Both the position numbers and the translations under genes were made by a program. A stretch of DNA of 64,000 nt from Woeseiaceae bacterium (GTDB lineage: Bacteria > Pseudomonadota > Gammaproteobacteria > Steroidobacterales > Woeseiaceae): positions 62,001 to 126,000 of the forward strand of contig JAJFKT010000004.1 in NCBI GenBank assembly GCA_021773075.1. The letters are read 5' to 3'. Positions 16,078 to 24,903 of this stretch are shown piece after piece. A model generated the notes under the pieces. It ran no database searches. It saw nothing but the letters and a program-made list of their open reading frames with translations, and was not told the DNA's origin. Positions within the stretch are counted from its first letter, which is position 1; each line of letters begins with the position of its first letter.

Positions 16078-18299
16078 CGAGCTTGTTTTTCAACGGGTCT
16101 GAAATCGATTTTCCGCGTTTCCATATCGACCTTGTGCACCCGAATTCGCATTCGTTCGCCCAGGCTGAAGGTTTGTCCATTACGCTCGCCAACGAGCCGC
16201 TGCGAGGCGGCATCGAACTTGTAGTAGTCATTCGCCAAACTAGTGACGTGGACCAGGCCGTCCGTCATCAATTCCGTGATCTGTACAAAAACGCCGAAGT
16301 TGGTGACGCCCGTGATCACGCCGTCGAACTCCTCGCCCAGGTGCCCTTCCATATACTGGCACTTGAGCCACGCCTCCACATCGCGCGTCGCTTCCTCGGC
16401 ACGTTTTTCATGCGCCGATGTAATGGCCCCCAAACGCTCCATTTCCTTCGGCGCGTAGTCGTAGGTCCCGGCCTTGCCGCCTCGTACGATATGGCGAATT
16501 GCACGATGCACCAGTAAATCCGGGTAGCGCCGGATCGGCGACGTGAAGTGCGCATAGGATTCCAGCGCGAGACCGAAGTGCCCCACATTCTTCGGCGAAT
16601 ACTCGGCGTGGGTCAGGGAGCGCAGCATTGCCATCGTTATCGCGGCGCTATCGGGCCTGTCTTTGACCTGATGAATGAGCTGCGTGAAATGCCGCGGCTC
16701 TACGTGATCCGGGTGCGGCACTTTCAGTCCGAGCGACACCAGGTAGAGGCGCAAATCACTAAATCGGTCCGGATCCGGTTTCGGGTGCACCCGATACAAA
16801 GCGGGGATGCGGTGTTTCTTCAGGAACTTAGCAGCCTCAACATTGGCTGCGATCATGCATTCTTCAATCAGGCGGTGTGCGTCATTGCGCGGCACCACCT
16901 CGATGCGGTCGATTTCGCCGTCGTCGTTTAACTTGAACTTCGTTTGCGGCAGATCGATCTCAATCGCACCGCGGCTCGCACGAGATTTGGCAAAAGCCTT
17001 GTAGAGATCCTGCAGGTCGCGAACCGAGCCGTGTAAGGCTTCGGGAACAGATGACTTCGACCTACCAGCCAGGAAATCGCCGACCTGGCTATAGGTCAAG
17101 CGGGCTTTCGAATTCATCACCGCCTCGAAGAAGGTCGACTTCGTGACCTTGCCCGCGGCGCTAACGCGCATGTCACAGACCATACAAAGCCGGTCAACCC
17201 TGGGATTCAGCGAACACAGGCCATTTGAAAGTACTTCGGGCAGCATGGGCACCACGCGGTCGGGGAAATACACCGACGTGCCACGAACGATTGCCTCTTT
17301 GTCCAGTGCTGAGCCTACCTGCACATAATTGGCGACATCAGCAATAGCGACCAGCAGTCGCCAACCATCGTCCGTTTTCTTGCAATAAACCGCATCGTCA
17401 AAGTCCCTCGCGTCAGCGCCGTCGATAGTGATGAGATCGACATCGCGCAATTCCGTGCGGCCGCCATGCGAGCTCGACGAAACCGTCGTGCCGAACCCTT
17501 GAACTTCAGTTTGGACCTCGCCCGGCCACGCGAACGGGATGCCGTGAGCATGAATGGCAATTTCCGTAGCAATACCCTTCTCGCCGGGAACACCGATGAC
17601 GGTCGTTATGCGACCGGTTGCCTGCTCCACGTGTGTCGGATAGTCGAGAATCTCTGCTACCACCATGTTGCCGTGCTTCGCGTTTGCGGCTTCGCCTTTC
17701 GGTATCAGGATGCGATGTGAGAGTTTGGCGTTATCCGGTATGACGATGCCAATGCCACGTTCCTTAATAAATTGTCCAGCGACCTCGCGCGTACCACGCT
17801 CTAAAACATCGACGAGTTCACCTTCAGCCCGGCCGCGACGATCCAGTCCCTTGATCCTGACCGCGACGCGGTCGCCATTGAACAAGGCCCGCATTTCGCG
17901 GGCTGACAGATAGACATCATCTGGCTCGCCATCGTCCCGAATAACAAAGCCGAATCCATCGCGATGGCCGATGACCTTGCCCGTCACCAGGTCCAGTTTT
18001 GCCGTCAGACAGAATTCTCCGCGACGGTTCTCCAGTATTTGCCCCGCCCTGACCATGCTGTTCAATCGCTCGACCAGCAAAGACCGCGTACGTTGGCCCT
18101 TCAAAGAGAAGGCCTTCAAAATTGGTTCAACTTTCAATGGTTTGCCGACATCATTTAGAAAGTCTATGAGGTCATTCTGACTCGGAATTGGGTGCTTGTA
18201 CGGCTTCGTTTTCTTCGGGCCCCTGGTCTTCCCCTTAGTCTTCGAGGCATCATTCTTCTTGGGTGTACTGGACTTACTTGGCAAGTGGGAGAACTCCAT
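16074..18299 (-). CDS. rnr: ribonuclease R
   Basis: Processive 3'-5' exoribonuclease able to degrade structured RNA. The 741 residues comprise a Lys-rich N-terminus (1-35), an RNase R winged helix (about 40-100), cold-shock domains (about 105-260), the RNB catalytic domain (TIDGADARDFDDAVYC near 290; acidic residues bind Mg2+) and a C-terminal S1 domain (EFDGVITGVTNFGVFVQI near 665). The first gene of rnr-rlmB, it faces away from tRNA-Leu. The start is ATG at 18299. Confidence 0.97.
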   Translation of the reverse strand: MEFSHLPSKSSTPKKNDASKTKGKTRGPKKTKPYKHPIPSQNDLIDFLNDVGKPLKVEPILKAFSLKGQRTRSLLVERLNSMVRAGQILENRRGEFCLTAKLDLVTGKVIGHRDGFGFVIRDDGEPDDVYLSAREMRALFNGDRVAVRIKGLDRRGRAEGELVDVLERGTREVAGQFIKERGIGIVIPDNAKLSHRILIPKGEAANAKHGNMVVAEILDYPTHVEQATGRITTVIGVPGEKGIATEIAIHAHGIPFAWPGEVQTEVQGFGTTVSSSSHGGRTELRDVDLITIDGADARDFDDAVYCKKTDDGWRLLVAIADVANYVQVGSALDKEAIVRGTSVYFPDRVVPMLPEVLSNGLCSLNPRVDRLCMVCDMRVSAAGKVTKSTFFEAVMNSKARLTYSQVGDFLAGRSKSSVPEALHGSVRDLQDLYKAFAKSRASRGAIEIDLPQTKFKLNDDGEIDRIEVVPRNDAHRLIEECMIAANVEAAKFLKKHRIPALYRVHPKPDPDRFSDLRLYLVSLGLKVPHPDHVEPRHFTQLIHQVKDRPDSAAITMAMLRSLTHAEYSPKNVGHFGLALESYAHFTSPIRRYPDLLVHRAIRHIVRGGKAGTYDYAPKEMERLGAITSAHEKRAEEATRDVEAWLKCQYMEGHLGEEFDGVITGVTNFGVFVQITELMTDGLVHVTSLANDYYKFDAASQRLVGERNGQTFSLGERMRIRVHKVDMETRKIDFRPVEKQAR

Positions 18300-18322
18300 T
18301 CTACTTGTGGGTTAACTGATAA

Positions 18323-18352
18323 TTGACAGGCGGCAACCGCTTTGAGTACAGT
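18323..18352 (+). promoter_or_regulatory. putative promoter of tRNA-Leu
   Basis: A perfect TTGACA (18323-18328), an 18-base spacer and TACAGT (18347-18352), 45 bases before the tRNA 5' end, in the gap between the divergent rnr gene and the tRNA. Confidence 0.65.
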
Positions 18353-18397
18353 GCGCCACCCGTTGGACTGCGATGGATTGTACGCGGTTCTTCACCT

Positions 18398-18484
18398 GCC
18401 GAGGTGGCGGAATTGGTAGACGCGCTAGCTTCAGGTGCTAGTGGCCTTATGGTCGTGGAGGTTCAAGTCCTCTTCTCGGCACCA
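18398..18484 (+). tRNA. tRNA-Leu (anticodon CAG)
   Basis: The acceptor stem GCCGAGG pairs with TCTCGGC (one G-T). The D-arm follows (GGCGGAATTGGTAGACG). The anticodon loop TTCAGGT gives CAG (reads CUG). A long class II variable arm fits leucine. The T-loop is GTTCAAGTC, discriminator A, and CCA is encoded (18482-18484). Length 87 bases. Confidence 0.96.
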
Positions 18485-18522
18485 AATGAATGTAGGCCCC
18501 CTATCCGGGGGCCTATTCATTT
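18485..18522 (+). terminator. terminator hairpin after tRNA-Leu
   Basis: Directly follows the CCA. An outer A/T stem (AATGAAT with ATTCATT) encloses the 8-bp stem AGGCCCCC/GGGGGCCT with loop TATCC. Its strength and position suggest a terminator, though the 3' side has only a short T run; the symmetric form could act on both strands. Confidence 0.7.
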
Positions 18523-18571
18523 GAAGTGCGAGGAGAACGTTCTCCATACTGCCCACGTCCCGTTCGCCTGA

Positions 18572-19315
18572 CTATTTTCCCGCTTTAAGTGCCGCAACAG
18601 CCTCTTTCGTTGAGATGAGGTCGTTGGCGATGAAACGAAAATTGGTCAAAGCAGCCTCGTAGCCGTTTCCATCAGGAACAATTGCGGCGGCGGTACCGTC
18701 GCTGACAACAGCAACCTCGAAACCCTGCTCCATTAATTCCCGCATGTGTGATTCCGTGCAGAGATTCGCCGACATACCGGCAAGCACTACCCGGCTAATA
18801 CCGCGTTTTCTGAGCTGCAGAACCAGGTCGTTGGTCTCCGGTCCATATACCTTGTGCGGGCTGGTGACAACGGTTTTTCCGTCTTCTATGTAGCGCTTAT
18901 ATTGCTTCAGCCAATCCGCACCCGAGTCCTTAAAACCCTCTAGTGACAGGGCGCCGGGCCGGTCGAACATACCGATTTTGTGCATAAGCACTTCCAAAGC
19001 ACCTTCGAATTTCCAGCCATGATCGTGGGGGAAGTAGTAGTGGGGTGAAACGAATACTTCGTAACCATTTTTCTTTGCGGCCTTGAATAGCGAGTCAATG
19101 TTCGCCACGGTGTTGTTCTTCGTCACGCTCTCACCAACAACGCCCCAGGTGACACCCTCAGGACTGAGGAAGTCGTTTTGCGGATCGGTAATAACAAGCG
19201 CCGTGTTCGACGAATCAATGGTCATTCCTGGATCTGGCAGCTGCGCGTGTGCGATTTGCATAAACGTTAGAGCACCAATTGCTGCCAGGCCTGAAACAAC
19301 GTTCGAATACTTCAT
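18572..19315 (-). CDS. exported isochorismatase-family cysteine hydrolase
   Basis: A 247-residue protein with a cleavable signal peptide (MKYSNVVSGLAAIGALTFMQ... ending AHA, about 1-25) and an isochorismatase fold. The likely triad is Asp of VITDPQNDF, Lys of the SPHKVYG stretch and Cys of MSANLCTESH. The open frame reaches 19342, but the ATG at 19315 has AAGGAG 6 bases upstream and opens the signal peptide. The substrate is unknown; nicotinamidase-like amidases share the fold. An AraC-family regulator is transcribed divergently 68 bases away and may control it. Confidence 0.88.
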   Translation of the reverse strand: MKYSNVVSGLAAIGALTFMQIAHAQLPDPGMTIDSSNTALVITDPQNDFLSPEGVTWGVVGESVTKNNTVANIDSLFKAAKKNGYEVFVSPHYYFPHDHGWKFEGALEVLMHKIGMFDRPGALSLEGFKDSGADWLKQYKRYIEDGKTVVTSPHKVYGPETNDLVLQLRKRGISRVVLAGMSANLCTESHMRELMEQGFEVAVVSDGTAAAIVPDGNGYEAALTNFRFIANDLISTKEAVAALKAGK

Positions 19316-19383
19316 GACATTCTCCTTTAAGTAGCATTGCAATAAGACAGGTGCTACTCTACGTCCTTGAATGGACCGAAAAT

Positions 19384-20307
19384 ATGTTCAATACCGCTTC
19401 TTTTATATCCAATCGTCCCAATTCGACCCCCGATGGCTTGAGCGTCATCCTTGCGAAACTGGGCATGAAAGTGGAAATATTCATGCAGGCTGACCTGTGT
19501 GGGCTTTGGGCAATGGATACCTCCGGACACCGCAAGATGCCATTTCATCTGGTCGAACAGGGCACTGGATGGCTGCATACCACGGATTCCAAACCGCCTC
19601 GCCTACTCGGGAGTGGCGACTTCGTGGTCTTTCCACATGATGCACCGCACTGTATTTCCAGCGATCCGAACACACCGGCGCCTGAAATTATCAACCAGGT
19701 CCCGACGAAAATATCAGGCCGGGTAACAAGTCTGTTATGTGGATTTTTCGAGTTTCGTAATCGAGATGCCTGGCCCTTGCTGGACAGCCTGCCAAACACG
19801 ATAGTGCTCGACTTAAAAGAAGGCGGCCGTCAGCACTCCGCCTACCCCTTGGTGCAACTGATCATCTCGGAGCTTGAACAAAACCAGCAGGGAATGGGTG
19901 CGGCTCTGAACGAACTCGCGTACTTGCTGTTTATTCAAATTTTGCGAATGCAAATTGATTCCGGCACCAGCGCTGGCCTGTTGTACGCCCTGGCTGACAA
20001 GCAATTAGGCCATGCGCTCAACCTCATGCACATGAATTTCAAGCACGACTGGTCCGTCGCCGAGCTAGCCAACGAAATCGGCATGAGTCGATCCGTATTT
20101 TCGAGGAAGTTTGTAGAATTGGTTGGCAAAACACCGATGCGCTACCTCGCAGAATGGCGAATGCAGGAAGCGTCCGACCTGCTCAGGTCCGGTAGCGCTA
20201 CCATGGCCACAATTGCTAATGATGTTGGCTACAGTTCCGAGATGGCGTTTCGAAAGGCTTTTCGAAATATAACGGGTGAAACACCCGGTCGTATTCGCCG
20301 TGGATAG
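19384..20307 (+). CDS. AraC-family transcriptional regulator with cupin_6 domain
   Basis: A 307-residue regulator. The N-terminal cupin-type domain (about 1-190; LLGSGDFVVFPHDAPHCIS) senses a ligand. The C-terminal pair of AraC helix-turn-helices (about 205-305) contains WSVAELANEIGMSRSVFSRKF and MATIANDVGYSSEMAFRKAF. The start is ATG at 19384 (MFNTASF); the frame is open 11 codons further upstream without better support. It is divergent from the exported isochorismatase-fold hydrolase, its likely target (inference from gene arrangement). Confidence 0.9.
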   Translation: MFNTASFISNRPNSTPDGLSVILAKLGMKVEIFMQADLCGLWAMDTSGHRKMPFHLVEQGTGWLHTTDSKPPRLLGSGDFVVFPHDAPHCISSDPNTPAPEIINQVPTKISGRVTSLLCGFFEFRNRDAWPLLDSLPNTIVLDLKEGGRQHSAYPLVQLIISELEQNQQGMGAALNELAYLLFIQILRMQIDSGTSAGLLYALADKQLGHALNLMHMNFKHDWSVAELANEIGMSRSVFSRKFVELVGKTPMRYLAEWRMQEASDLLRSGSATMATIANDVGYSSEMAFRKAFRNITGETPGRIRRG

Positions 20308-20316
20308 GTCATACGC

Positions 20317-20721
20317 TTAATCGAGATTTGGCAGGCCGTGCAGCACGAGCAAGTAAAAGCTCACCATCCCGACGATCTTGTCATTTTCCACCACTGGGGC
20401 ATGACTGACACCAAAGTTTTCAAACAGACGTGCGCAGTAGCGAATCTGCATGTCCGGCCTTACAGTGAGGACCGGCTTGGCCATGATTTCATAAACATTG
20501 ACGCGCTCCGGTGCGCGGTTCTTCGCGATCACCTCTTTGGCGATATCGGAGAACAGCAACATTCCGTATTCGTCGTTTTCGTCGCGCCGTTTGACGATCA
20601 GACTAGTCGCACCGACTTTTTTCATTACTTTGAGTGCTGTGAGGACATCCATCTGCCCGTCAACTTCAGTCACGTTGCTGCGCATACAGTCCCGCACCAG
20701 GCCCCAGTTGTTGTCCGTCAT
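20317..20721 (-). CDS. CBS-domain protein
   Basis: A 134-residue protein consisting almost entirely of a CBS pair (about 8-65 and 75-130; MRSNVTEVDGQMDVLTALKVM and PVLTVRPDMQIRYCARLFE). CBS pairs bind adenosine nucleotides and often gate transporters or enzymes. Its ATG overlaps the stop of the PII-like gene by 4 bases, making it the last gene of the DUF1538-DUF1538-PII-CBS operon. Function within the system is unknown; a nucleotide-sensing regulatory subunit is the simplest reading. Confidence 0.9.
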   Translation of the reverse strand: MTDNNWGLVRDCMRSNVTEVDGQMDVLTALKVMKKVGATSLIVKRRDENDEYGMLLFSDIAKEVIAKNRAPERVNVYEIMAKPVLTVRPDMQIRYCARLFENFGVSHAPVVENDKIVGMVSFYLLVLHGLPNLD

Positions 20722-21068
20722 AACACTTCCTCCACGATGTCGCCGAGTTCTTCAGTCTGATGCATAACGCCGACCGCGTCTTCCACATCGATAATCACAG
20801 CAATACCGGTCCCCGGTTTTGCGTCGAACTCACCGACCTCGCCGATGTGTTCGAGAATATGCCGACTCAGATGCGCCTCGACCAATAATAACAACACATC
20901 CCGCTGCGTGGACAAAGTGAGCCCAAAGAACGTCTTGCTCTCTTTAATGCCCTCGCCTCGCGCATTATTGATTACGGTACATCCTGTGGCTCCAGCAGCT
21001 CGCGCAGCCTCCATAATTTCGTCAGTCTTTGTGTCTTCGACGAAAGCGACGATTAACTTAAAGTGCAT
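20718..21068 (-). CDS. PII-family (GlnB-like) signalling protein
   Basis: A 116-residue protein with the PII ferredoxin-like fold pattern: MHFKLIVAFVEDTKTDEIM (beta1-alpha1), GATGCTVINNARGEG, then KTFFGLTLSTQRDVLLLLVEA and a C-terminal GTGIAVIIDVEDAVGV strand. The segment where GlnB/GlnK carry the long T-loop with the modified tyrosine is short and lacks that tyrosine, so it is a divergent PII, not a canonical GlnB. It starts 3 bases after a DUF1538 gene and overlaps the CBS gene, suggesting it regulates the membrane proteins. Confidence 0.85.
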   Translation of the reverse strand: MHFKLIVAFVEDTKTDEIMEAARAAGATGCTVINNARGEGIKESKTFFGLTLSTQRDVLLLLVEAHLSRHILEHIGEVGEFDAKPGTGIAVIIDVEDAVGVMHQTEELGDIVEEVL

Positions 21069-21071
21069 ATC

Positions 21072-21872
21072 TTAAATCTCCAGTTGAACTATCTGTTCTT
21101 TTTTTGAAGCAGAAATTCGGTCCCGCAACGCAGCGAGCTGCCCATAGCCAAGGACCGAGATAATCGGAAATAAGCTCGCAAATGCCACCAACCCGAACCC
21201 ATCCAGCAGCGCGCTACGACCGGGAACGGCTTCAGACAGCCCCAGACCTAAGGCAGTCACCAGCGGTACCGTAACGGTTGAGGTCGTGACGCCGCCGGAA
21301 TCGTAGGCCAGCGGTACGATCATTTTCGGTGCAAACAACGTCTGCAGTATTACGATGAAGTAACCGACAGCGATAAAGTAGTGCAATGGCAGACCTGTCA
21401 CTATTCGATAACAGCCCAGAGCAACGCCGACGCCGACGCCGATCGCGACCGCTACACGCAATCCAAGCACTCGAATCACGCCACCCGAAACAGCATTTGC
21501 CTTGGTCGAAACGGCAATCAGCGATGGCTCAGCCAGTGTCGTGCTAAAACCAATCGCGGCCGCGAAAATGTAGACCCAGTAGTAGTCTCGCCAGGAAAGC
21601 GCAACCCCTGCCTCAACGCCACTGCGCAGAATCTCAGGGTGCGTCAATTGCTCGGCCATCAGACGACCCAGCGGAAACAGAGTTTGTTCCAACCCGACCA
21701 GGAAAAGCCCGAGCCCAATAACAACGAAAACAAAGCCGACAGATATCTGTTTGGCGTTCGGCATTGTTCCGCCGATAACGAAGAACTGAAAGCCGAACAG
21801 AAACGCAACTATCGGAGCGACATCAACGGCGCTGCTGGCAATAAACGTCAACGTATCCAGTACTAAATCCAC
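21072..21872 (-). CDS. DUF1538 membrane protein (second subunit)
   Basis: A 266-residue protein with about seven hydrophobic segments. Two signature motifs are shared with the upstream paralogue: [14 protein letters not shown] (about 115-128) and [16 protein letters not shown] (about 200-215), followed by [14 protein letters not shown]. The C-terminus is charged and cytoplasmic in appearance ([12 protein letters not shown]). DUF1538 has no established biochemical function. Its start overlaps the end of the first DUF1538 gene by 10 bases, so both are made together. The TTST/DSGG loop resembles a re-entrant selectivity element (inference). Confidence 0.88.
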   Translation of the reverse strand: MDLVLDTLTFIASSAVDVAPIVAFLFGFQFFVIGGTMPNAKQISVGFVFVVIGLGLFLVGLEQTLFPLGRLMAEQLTHPEILRSGVEAGVALSWRDYYWVYIFAAAIGFSTTLAEPSLIAVSTKANAVSGGVIRVLGLRVAVAIGVGVGVALGCYRIVTGLPLHYFIAVGYFIVILQTLFAPKMIVPLAYDSGGVTTSTVTVPLVTALGLGLSEAVPGRSALLDGFGLVAFASLFPIISVLGYGQLAALRDRISASKKEQIVQLEI

Positions 21873-22606
21873 TGCACGATTAACCCGTATACCAGAACAA
21901 ACAAGATCGGCGTTAGCGAGGCAAAAGCGATCAAGCCAAAACCATCCGTCATCGGATTTCGACCTCGCAATGAACTGGCGAGTCCAACGCCCAGCGCTGT
22001 CACGAGTGGCACTGTGACAGTGGAGGTCGTCACACCACCCGAGTCATATGCGATGCCGACAATATTGGGTGGCGCGATTGTTGTGATCAGGAGAACAAGC
22101 ACGTACCCGCTGATGATCATCAACGGTAGTGACCAGTTCGTCAGAATGCGGATAACGCCGAGTACCAGCGCCACGCCGACTGAAAGCGCTACCGTCATGC
22201 GCAGCCCGAACGCATAACTGGCCTGGGCTTCCTCACTGGCATCAATAGCGCCGGCTGAAGCTGCCACAGCGGCCGCCTCTTGCGCGACCGCGATCAATGC
22301 CGGCTCCGCCACCGTTGTACCGAATCCCAACGTGAACGCGAATGTAATTAGCCAGAAGCCGCTGCCCTTTCTCGCCAACGCGTGCGCCAGCCCCTCGCCT
22401 ACAGGAAACAGTGAAATTCTCAGGCCAAAGATAAAAAAGGCCAGACCAAAAACAACCAGCAGCGCGCCGACAATCAATGTGGCCAAGCCTTCCAGCGGCG
22501 CCTTAATCACGAACATTTGAAAAACCGCGATGACGATTACAATCGGCAATAAATCGCGAAGACTTGATATGGCGTCGTTGTAAATTGCGACAAGCGATTC
22601 TTTCAT
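21863..22606 (-). CDS. DUF1538 membrane protein (first subunit)
   Basis: A 247-residue polytopic membrane protein, first gene of the four-gene operon. It has [14 protein letters not shown] (about 95-108), [16 protein letters not shown] (about 187-202) and [14 protein letters not shown], the same order as its downstream paralogue. In other bacteria DUF1538 can occur as a single two-domain protein of about 500 residues; here the halves are separate overlapping genes. The proteins differ outside the motifs, so the duplication is old. The start is ATG at 22606, divergent from rdgC. Confidence 0.88.
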   Translation of the reverse strand: MKESLVAIYNDAISSLRDLLPIVIVIAVFQMFVIKAPLEGLATLIVGALLVVFGLAFFIFGLRISLFPVGEGLAHALARKGSGFWLITFAFTLGFGTTVAEPALIAVAQEAAAVAASAGAIDASEEAQASYAFGLRMTVALSVGVALVLGVIRILTNWSLPLMIISGYVLVLLITTIAPPNIVGIAYDSGGVTTSTVTVPLVTALGVGLASSLRGRNPMTDGFGLIAFASLTPILFVLVYGLIVQWI

Positions 22607-22696
22607 GACTGCGATTCTACACGTGACCAGATCGTGGGTGACATCGGAAGCCGAAATAGCGATACTGCGTCGCCCTCAAACACCGCGAAGCCCCGC

Positions 22697-23584
22697 ATGT
22701 TCCGAAACGTCCGTCACTACCGCATAGAGAATGATTGGCCTGACAGCGAAGAACAGGTAGCCGAATTGCTCGGCAAAGCGGCATTCACACCCTGCGGACC
22801 GTTGACCGAGCGCAGTTCCGGATTCATGCCGGTCGCGCCCGACTCCAGTGATCTGCAAGCGCGCAGGGTCAACGGAGCGGACTTGATCAGGCTCCGCAGT
22901 CAATCCAGAGTTTTGCCTGCGGCGGCGGTAAACGAAGAGCTGGAGCAACGCATCGAGGAATACCGTGGCCGCATGCAGGAAGTGCCAAGCCCGCGTGAAA
23001 AGCGCCGCATGAAGGCCGAGGCACGTGACGAACTCATGCCAAAGGCACTCCTCAAGTCGGATAAGATTTGGGGCTATGTCGATCTAAAGGAAAAGATCCT
23101 CGGAATAGATACGGCACTACCCACAGCGGCTGAGCGCTTCCTTCGCCGCCTCAGCGCAGGCGTCGAGAACATCAACCTCCGGCCCTTGCAATTCAACAAG
23201 CCAGTCGGGGATTTACTGACTCGAGTTTTCCTGGGCAATGCACCGTCGCAATTTGCGCTGGGTCGCGAGTGTCGAATGCAGGATGCGGGTGATGCGAACT
23301 CAAAGGTCCGATGGGCGAACTTTGATCTGAGTGATAAGGCAATTCGAAACCATGTCGCCGACGGTATGCGCCTAACGCATCTGTCTATCGTTTATGACAA
23401 TGTTCTGAGTTTCGTACTGGATGAAAACTGTGTCCTTAGCAAAATGCGAATCGTCGGCATGGACGATGAGTCGGACGATAGCAATGACCCATTAGCTCAA
23501 CTGGATTCTGAGTTCGTTCTGACGACGGGAACGCTGCGACTACTATTGGCGGATCTTAGAAAGACGCTCGACGGTTATGCCTGA
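22697..23584 (+). CDS. rdgC: recombination-associated protein RdgC
   Basis: Ring-shaped dimeric DNA-binding protein that modulates RecA. The 295 residues begin MFRNVRHYRIENDWP, matching the usual start; the frame is open 21 codons upstream (GTG at 22634) but that part does not fit the family. Family features: FTPCGPLTERSSGFMPV, SRVLPAAAVNEELEQRI, AREELMPKALLKS-type helix, REC(R)MQDAGD segment and RLTHLSIVYDNVLSFVLDE. Its last 29 bases overlap the convergent DUF962 gene. Confidence 0.94.
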   Translation: MFRNVRHYRIENDWPDSEEQVAELLGKAAFTPCGPLTERSSGFMPVAPDSSDLQARRVNGADLIRLRSQSRVLPAAAVNEELEQRIEEYRGRMQEVPSPREKRRMKAEARDELMPKALLKSDKIWGYVDLKEKILGIDTALPTAAERFLRRLSAGVENINLRPLQFNKPVGDLLTRVFLGNAPSQFALGRECRMQDAGDANSKVRWANFDLSDKAIRNHVADGMRLTHLSIVYDNVLSFVLDENCVLSKMRIVGMDDESDDSNDPLAQLDSEFVLTTGTLRLLLADLRKTLDGYA

Positions 23585-24098
23585 CGCGCTGTTGAACCGC
23601 GTCAAACAGCTCTTTTCGAAGTCCAACGATCTTGAACAACTCGACAACAGTGAAAAACGGTGCGGCCAGGTTCGCTTGTATTGGATGTTTGATCAGTACA
23701 GGCATTGATTTCTCAACAGCATGGCCGACGAACTGCGCGGCATAGCCGCCGAAAAAGCACGCTGCCGATATCAGCCAAGCGGTATATCCTGGATAGTCGC
23801 CTAACTTAGCAGCAAGCATCGCCAACAGAAAGGCGCCAATCGCGAATGCCACAGCAAAGATGAAATCAAGCGATAAATAGAAGAGAAAAAATCCGAAAAT
23901 CACGATATGCGCCAAATAGATGTGAAATTCGTTTACCGCAAATCCAATCCAGGTCAGCGGAATGAGAACGCCCAGCAATATTGTAGGAATGCCAATCAGG
24001 TGGATGAATACATTGAATGGATGTTGATGCGACGCGGCATATCCGGTCAACATGTCCATCAACTTCCCCTCGGTCTGCATGCCGTTCTCACTCGCCAT
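23556..24098 (-). CDS. DUF962 / Mpo1-like membrane protein
   Basis: A 180-residue protein with four hydrophobic segments. The family signature HQHPFNVFIHLIGIPTIL (about 23-40) carries conserved histidines and is followed by DFIFAVAFAIGAFLL and a GHAVEKSMPVLIKHP segment. The yeast homologue Mpo1 is an Fe2+-dependent dioxygenase of 2-hydroxy fatty acids; the histidines here are compatible with a related metal site, but bacterial function is not established. Divergent from nnrU (66 bases apart) and convergent with rdgC. Confidence 0.88.
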   Translation of the reverse strand: MASENGMQTEGKLMDMLTGYAASHQHPFNVFIHLIGIPTILLGVLIPLTWIGFAVNEFHIYLAHIVIFGFFLFYLSLDFIFAVAFAIGAFLLAMLAAKLGDYPGYTAWLISAACFFGGYAAQFVGHAVEKSMPVLIKHPIQANLAAPFFTVVELFKIVGLRKELFDAVQQRVRHNRRASF

Positions 24099-24164
24099 AT
24101 GCTCGGCAATCTAGCATGAATTGCTATACTCGGACGCCCCATATGATCCAATAGGAGAGGCGCT

Positions 24165-24731
24165 ATGTCGTTGCTTATAGCCGGTGTTGTTTTCTGGAGT
24201 GTTACTCATTTGATGCCAGCCGCTGCGCCCGGCTTGCGTACCAATCTGGCAAGCAAGCTCGGTGAAGGCCCGTTCAAGGGCTTGTTCGCGCTCGATATCG
24301 TTATTGCACTGGTATTGATCATATACGGTTGGAAGTCGGCCGTAACAAGCGCGATTTACGTGCCGCCTATGTATGGCGACAGCATTCCTTCCGCCTTCCT
24401 GATTATGGCGATACTTTTGTTTGTCACGTCCAGTATTCCGAATAACTTAAGACGTTATATCCGTCACCCTCAGATGACTGGCGTTCTCTGCTGGAGCATC
24501 GGTCATTTATTGAATAATGGCGATAACCGTTCGCTTGCGCTGTTCGGTGGCCTGGGAATATGGGCCATTCTTGAGATGATCTTCATTAACAAGCGCGATG
24601 GACTGTGGCAGCGACCGGAAAGCGTAGCGCTCATAAAAGACGTCATAACCGCGCTTGTTGCCGCGGCTGCATTCGCATTACTGGTGTATTTTCACCCAGC
24701 CCTGTTCGGAGTTTCTGCGATCCCTGTCTAG
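24165..24731 (+). CDS. NnrU-family membrane protein
   Basis: A 188-residue protein with five to six hydrophobic segments. Family features: FWSVTHLMPAAAPGLRTNL at the N-terminus, VPPMYGDSIP, then IRHPQMTGVLCWSIGHLLNNGD (about 100-122) with conserved histidines. NnrU proteins were named from denitrification clusters and resemble isoprenoid-modifying membrane enzymes such as Z-ISO; no denitrification genes are nearby. The ATG at 24165 follows GGAGAGG at good spacing. Confidence 0.9.
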   Translation: MSLLIAGVVFWSVTHLMPAAAPGLRTNLASKLGEGPFKGLFALDIVIALVLIIYGWKSAVTSAIYVPPMYGDSIPSAFLIMAILLFVTSSIPNNLRRYIRHPQMTGVLCWSIGHLLNNGDNRSLALFGGLGIWAILEMIFINKRDGLWQRPESVALIKDVITALVAAAAFALLVYFHPALFGVSAIPV

Positions 24732-24903
24732 GCCGAGCGGGACCTGCAATCACCGATATAACATACGGCTCGCGCCACCATCAGGAGATCAACACGCCGG
24801 TCGAGGTTACTCTTGCAACAAAATTCGCCGAAATTACGGTAGACGAAGGACTGTAATTCAGACTAGAGTGTTCACTCGTTATCGCTTGGGGAGTAATAAC
24901 GGC

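Noticed and set aside
15912..16517. 201-codon frame antisense to rlmB/rnr
   Set aside because: Both underlying genes are certain and the translation has no family features.
24605..24856. Frame ending in TPVEVTLATKFAEITVDEGL after nnrU
   Set aside because: The tail looks protein-like, but there is no start codon after the nnrU stop and no homologue I recognise; possibly a gene remnant, not supported enough to list.
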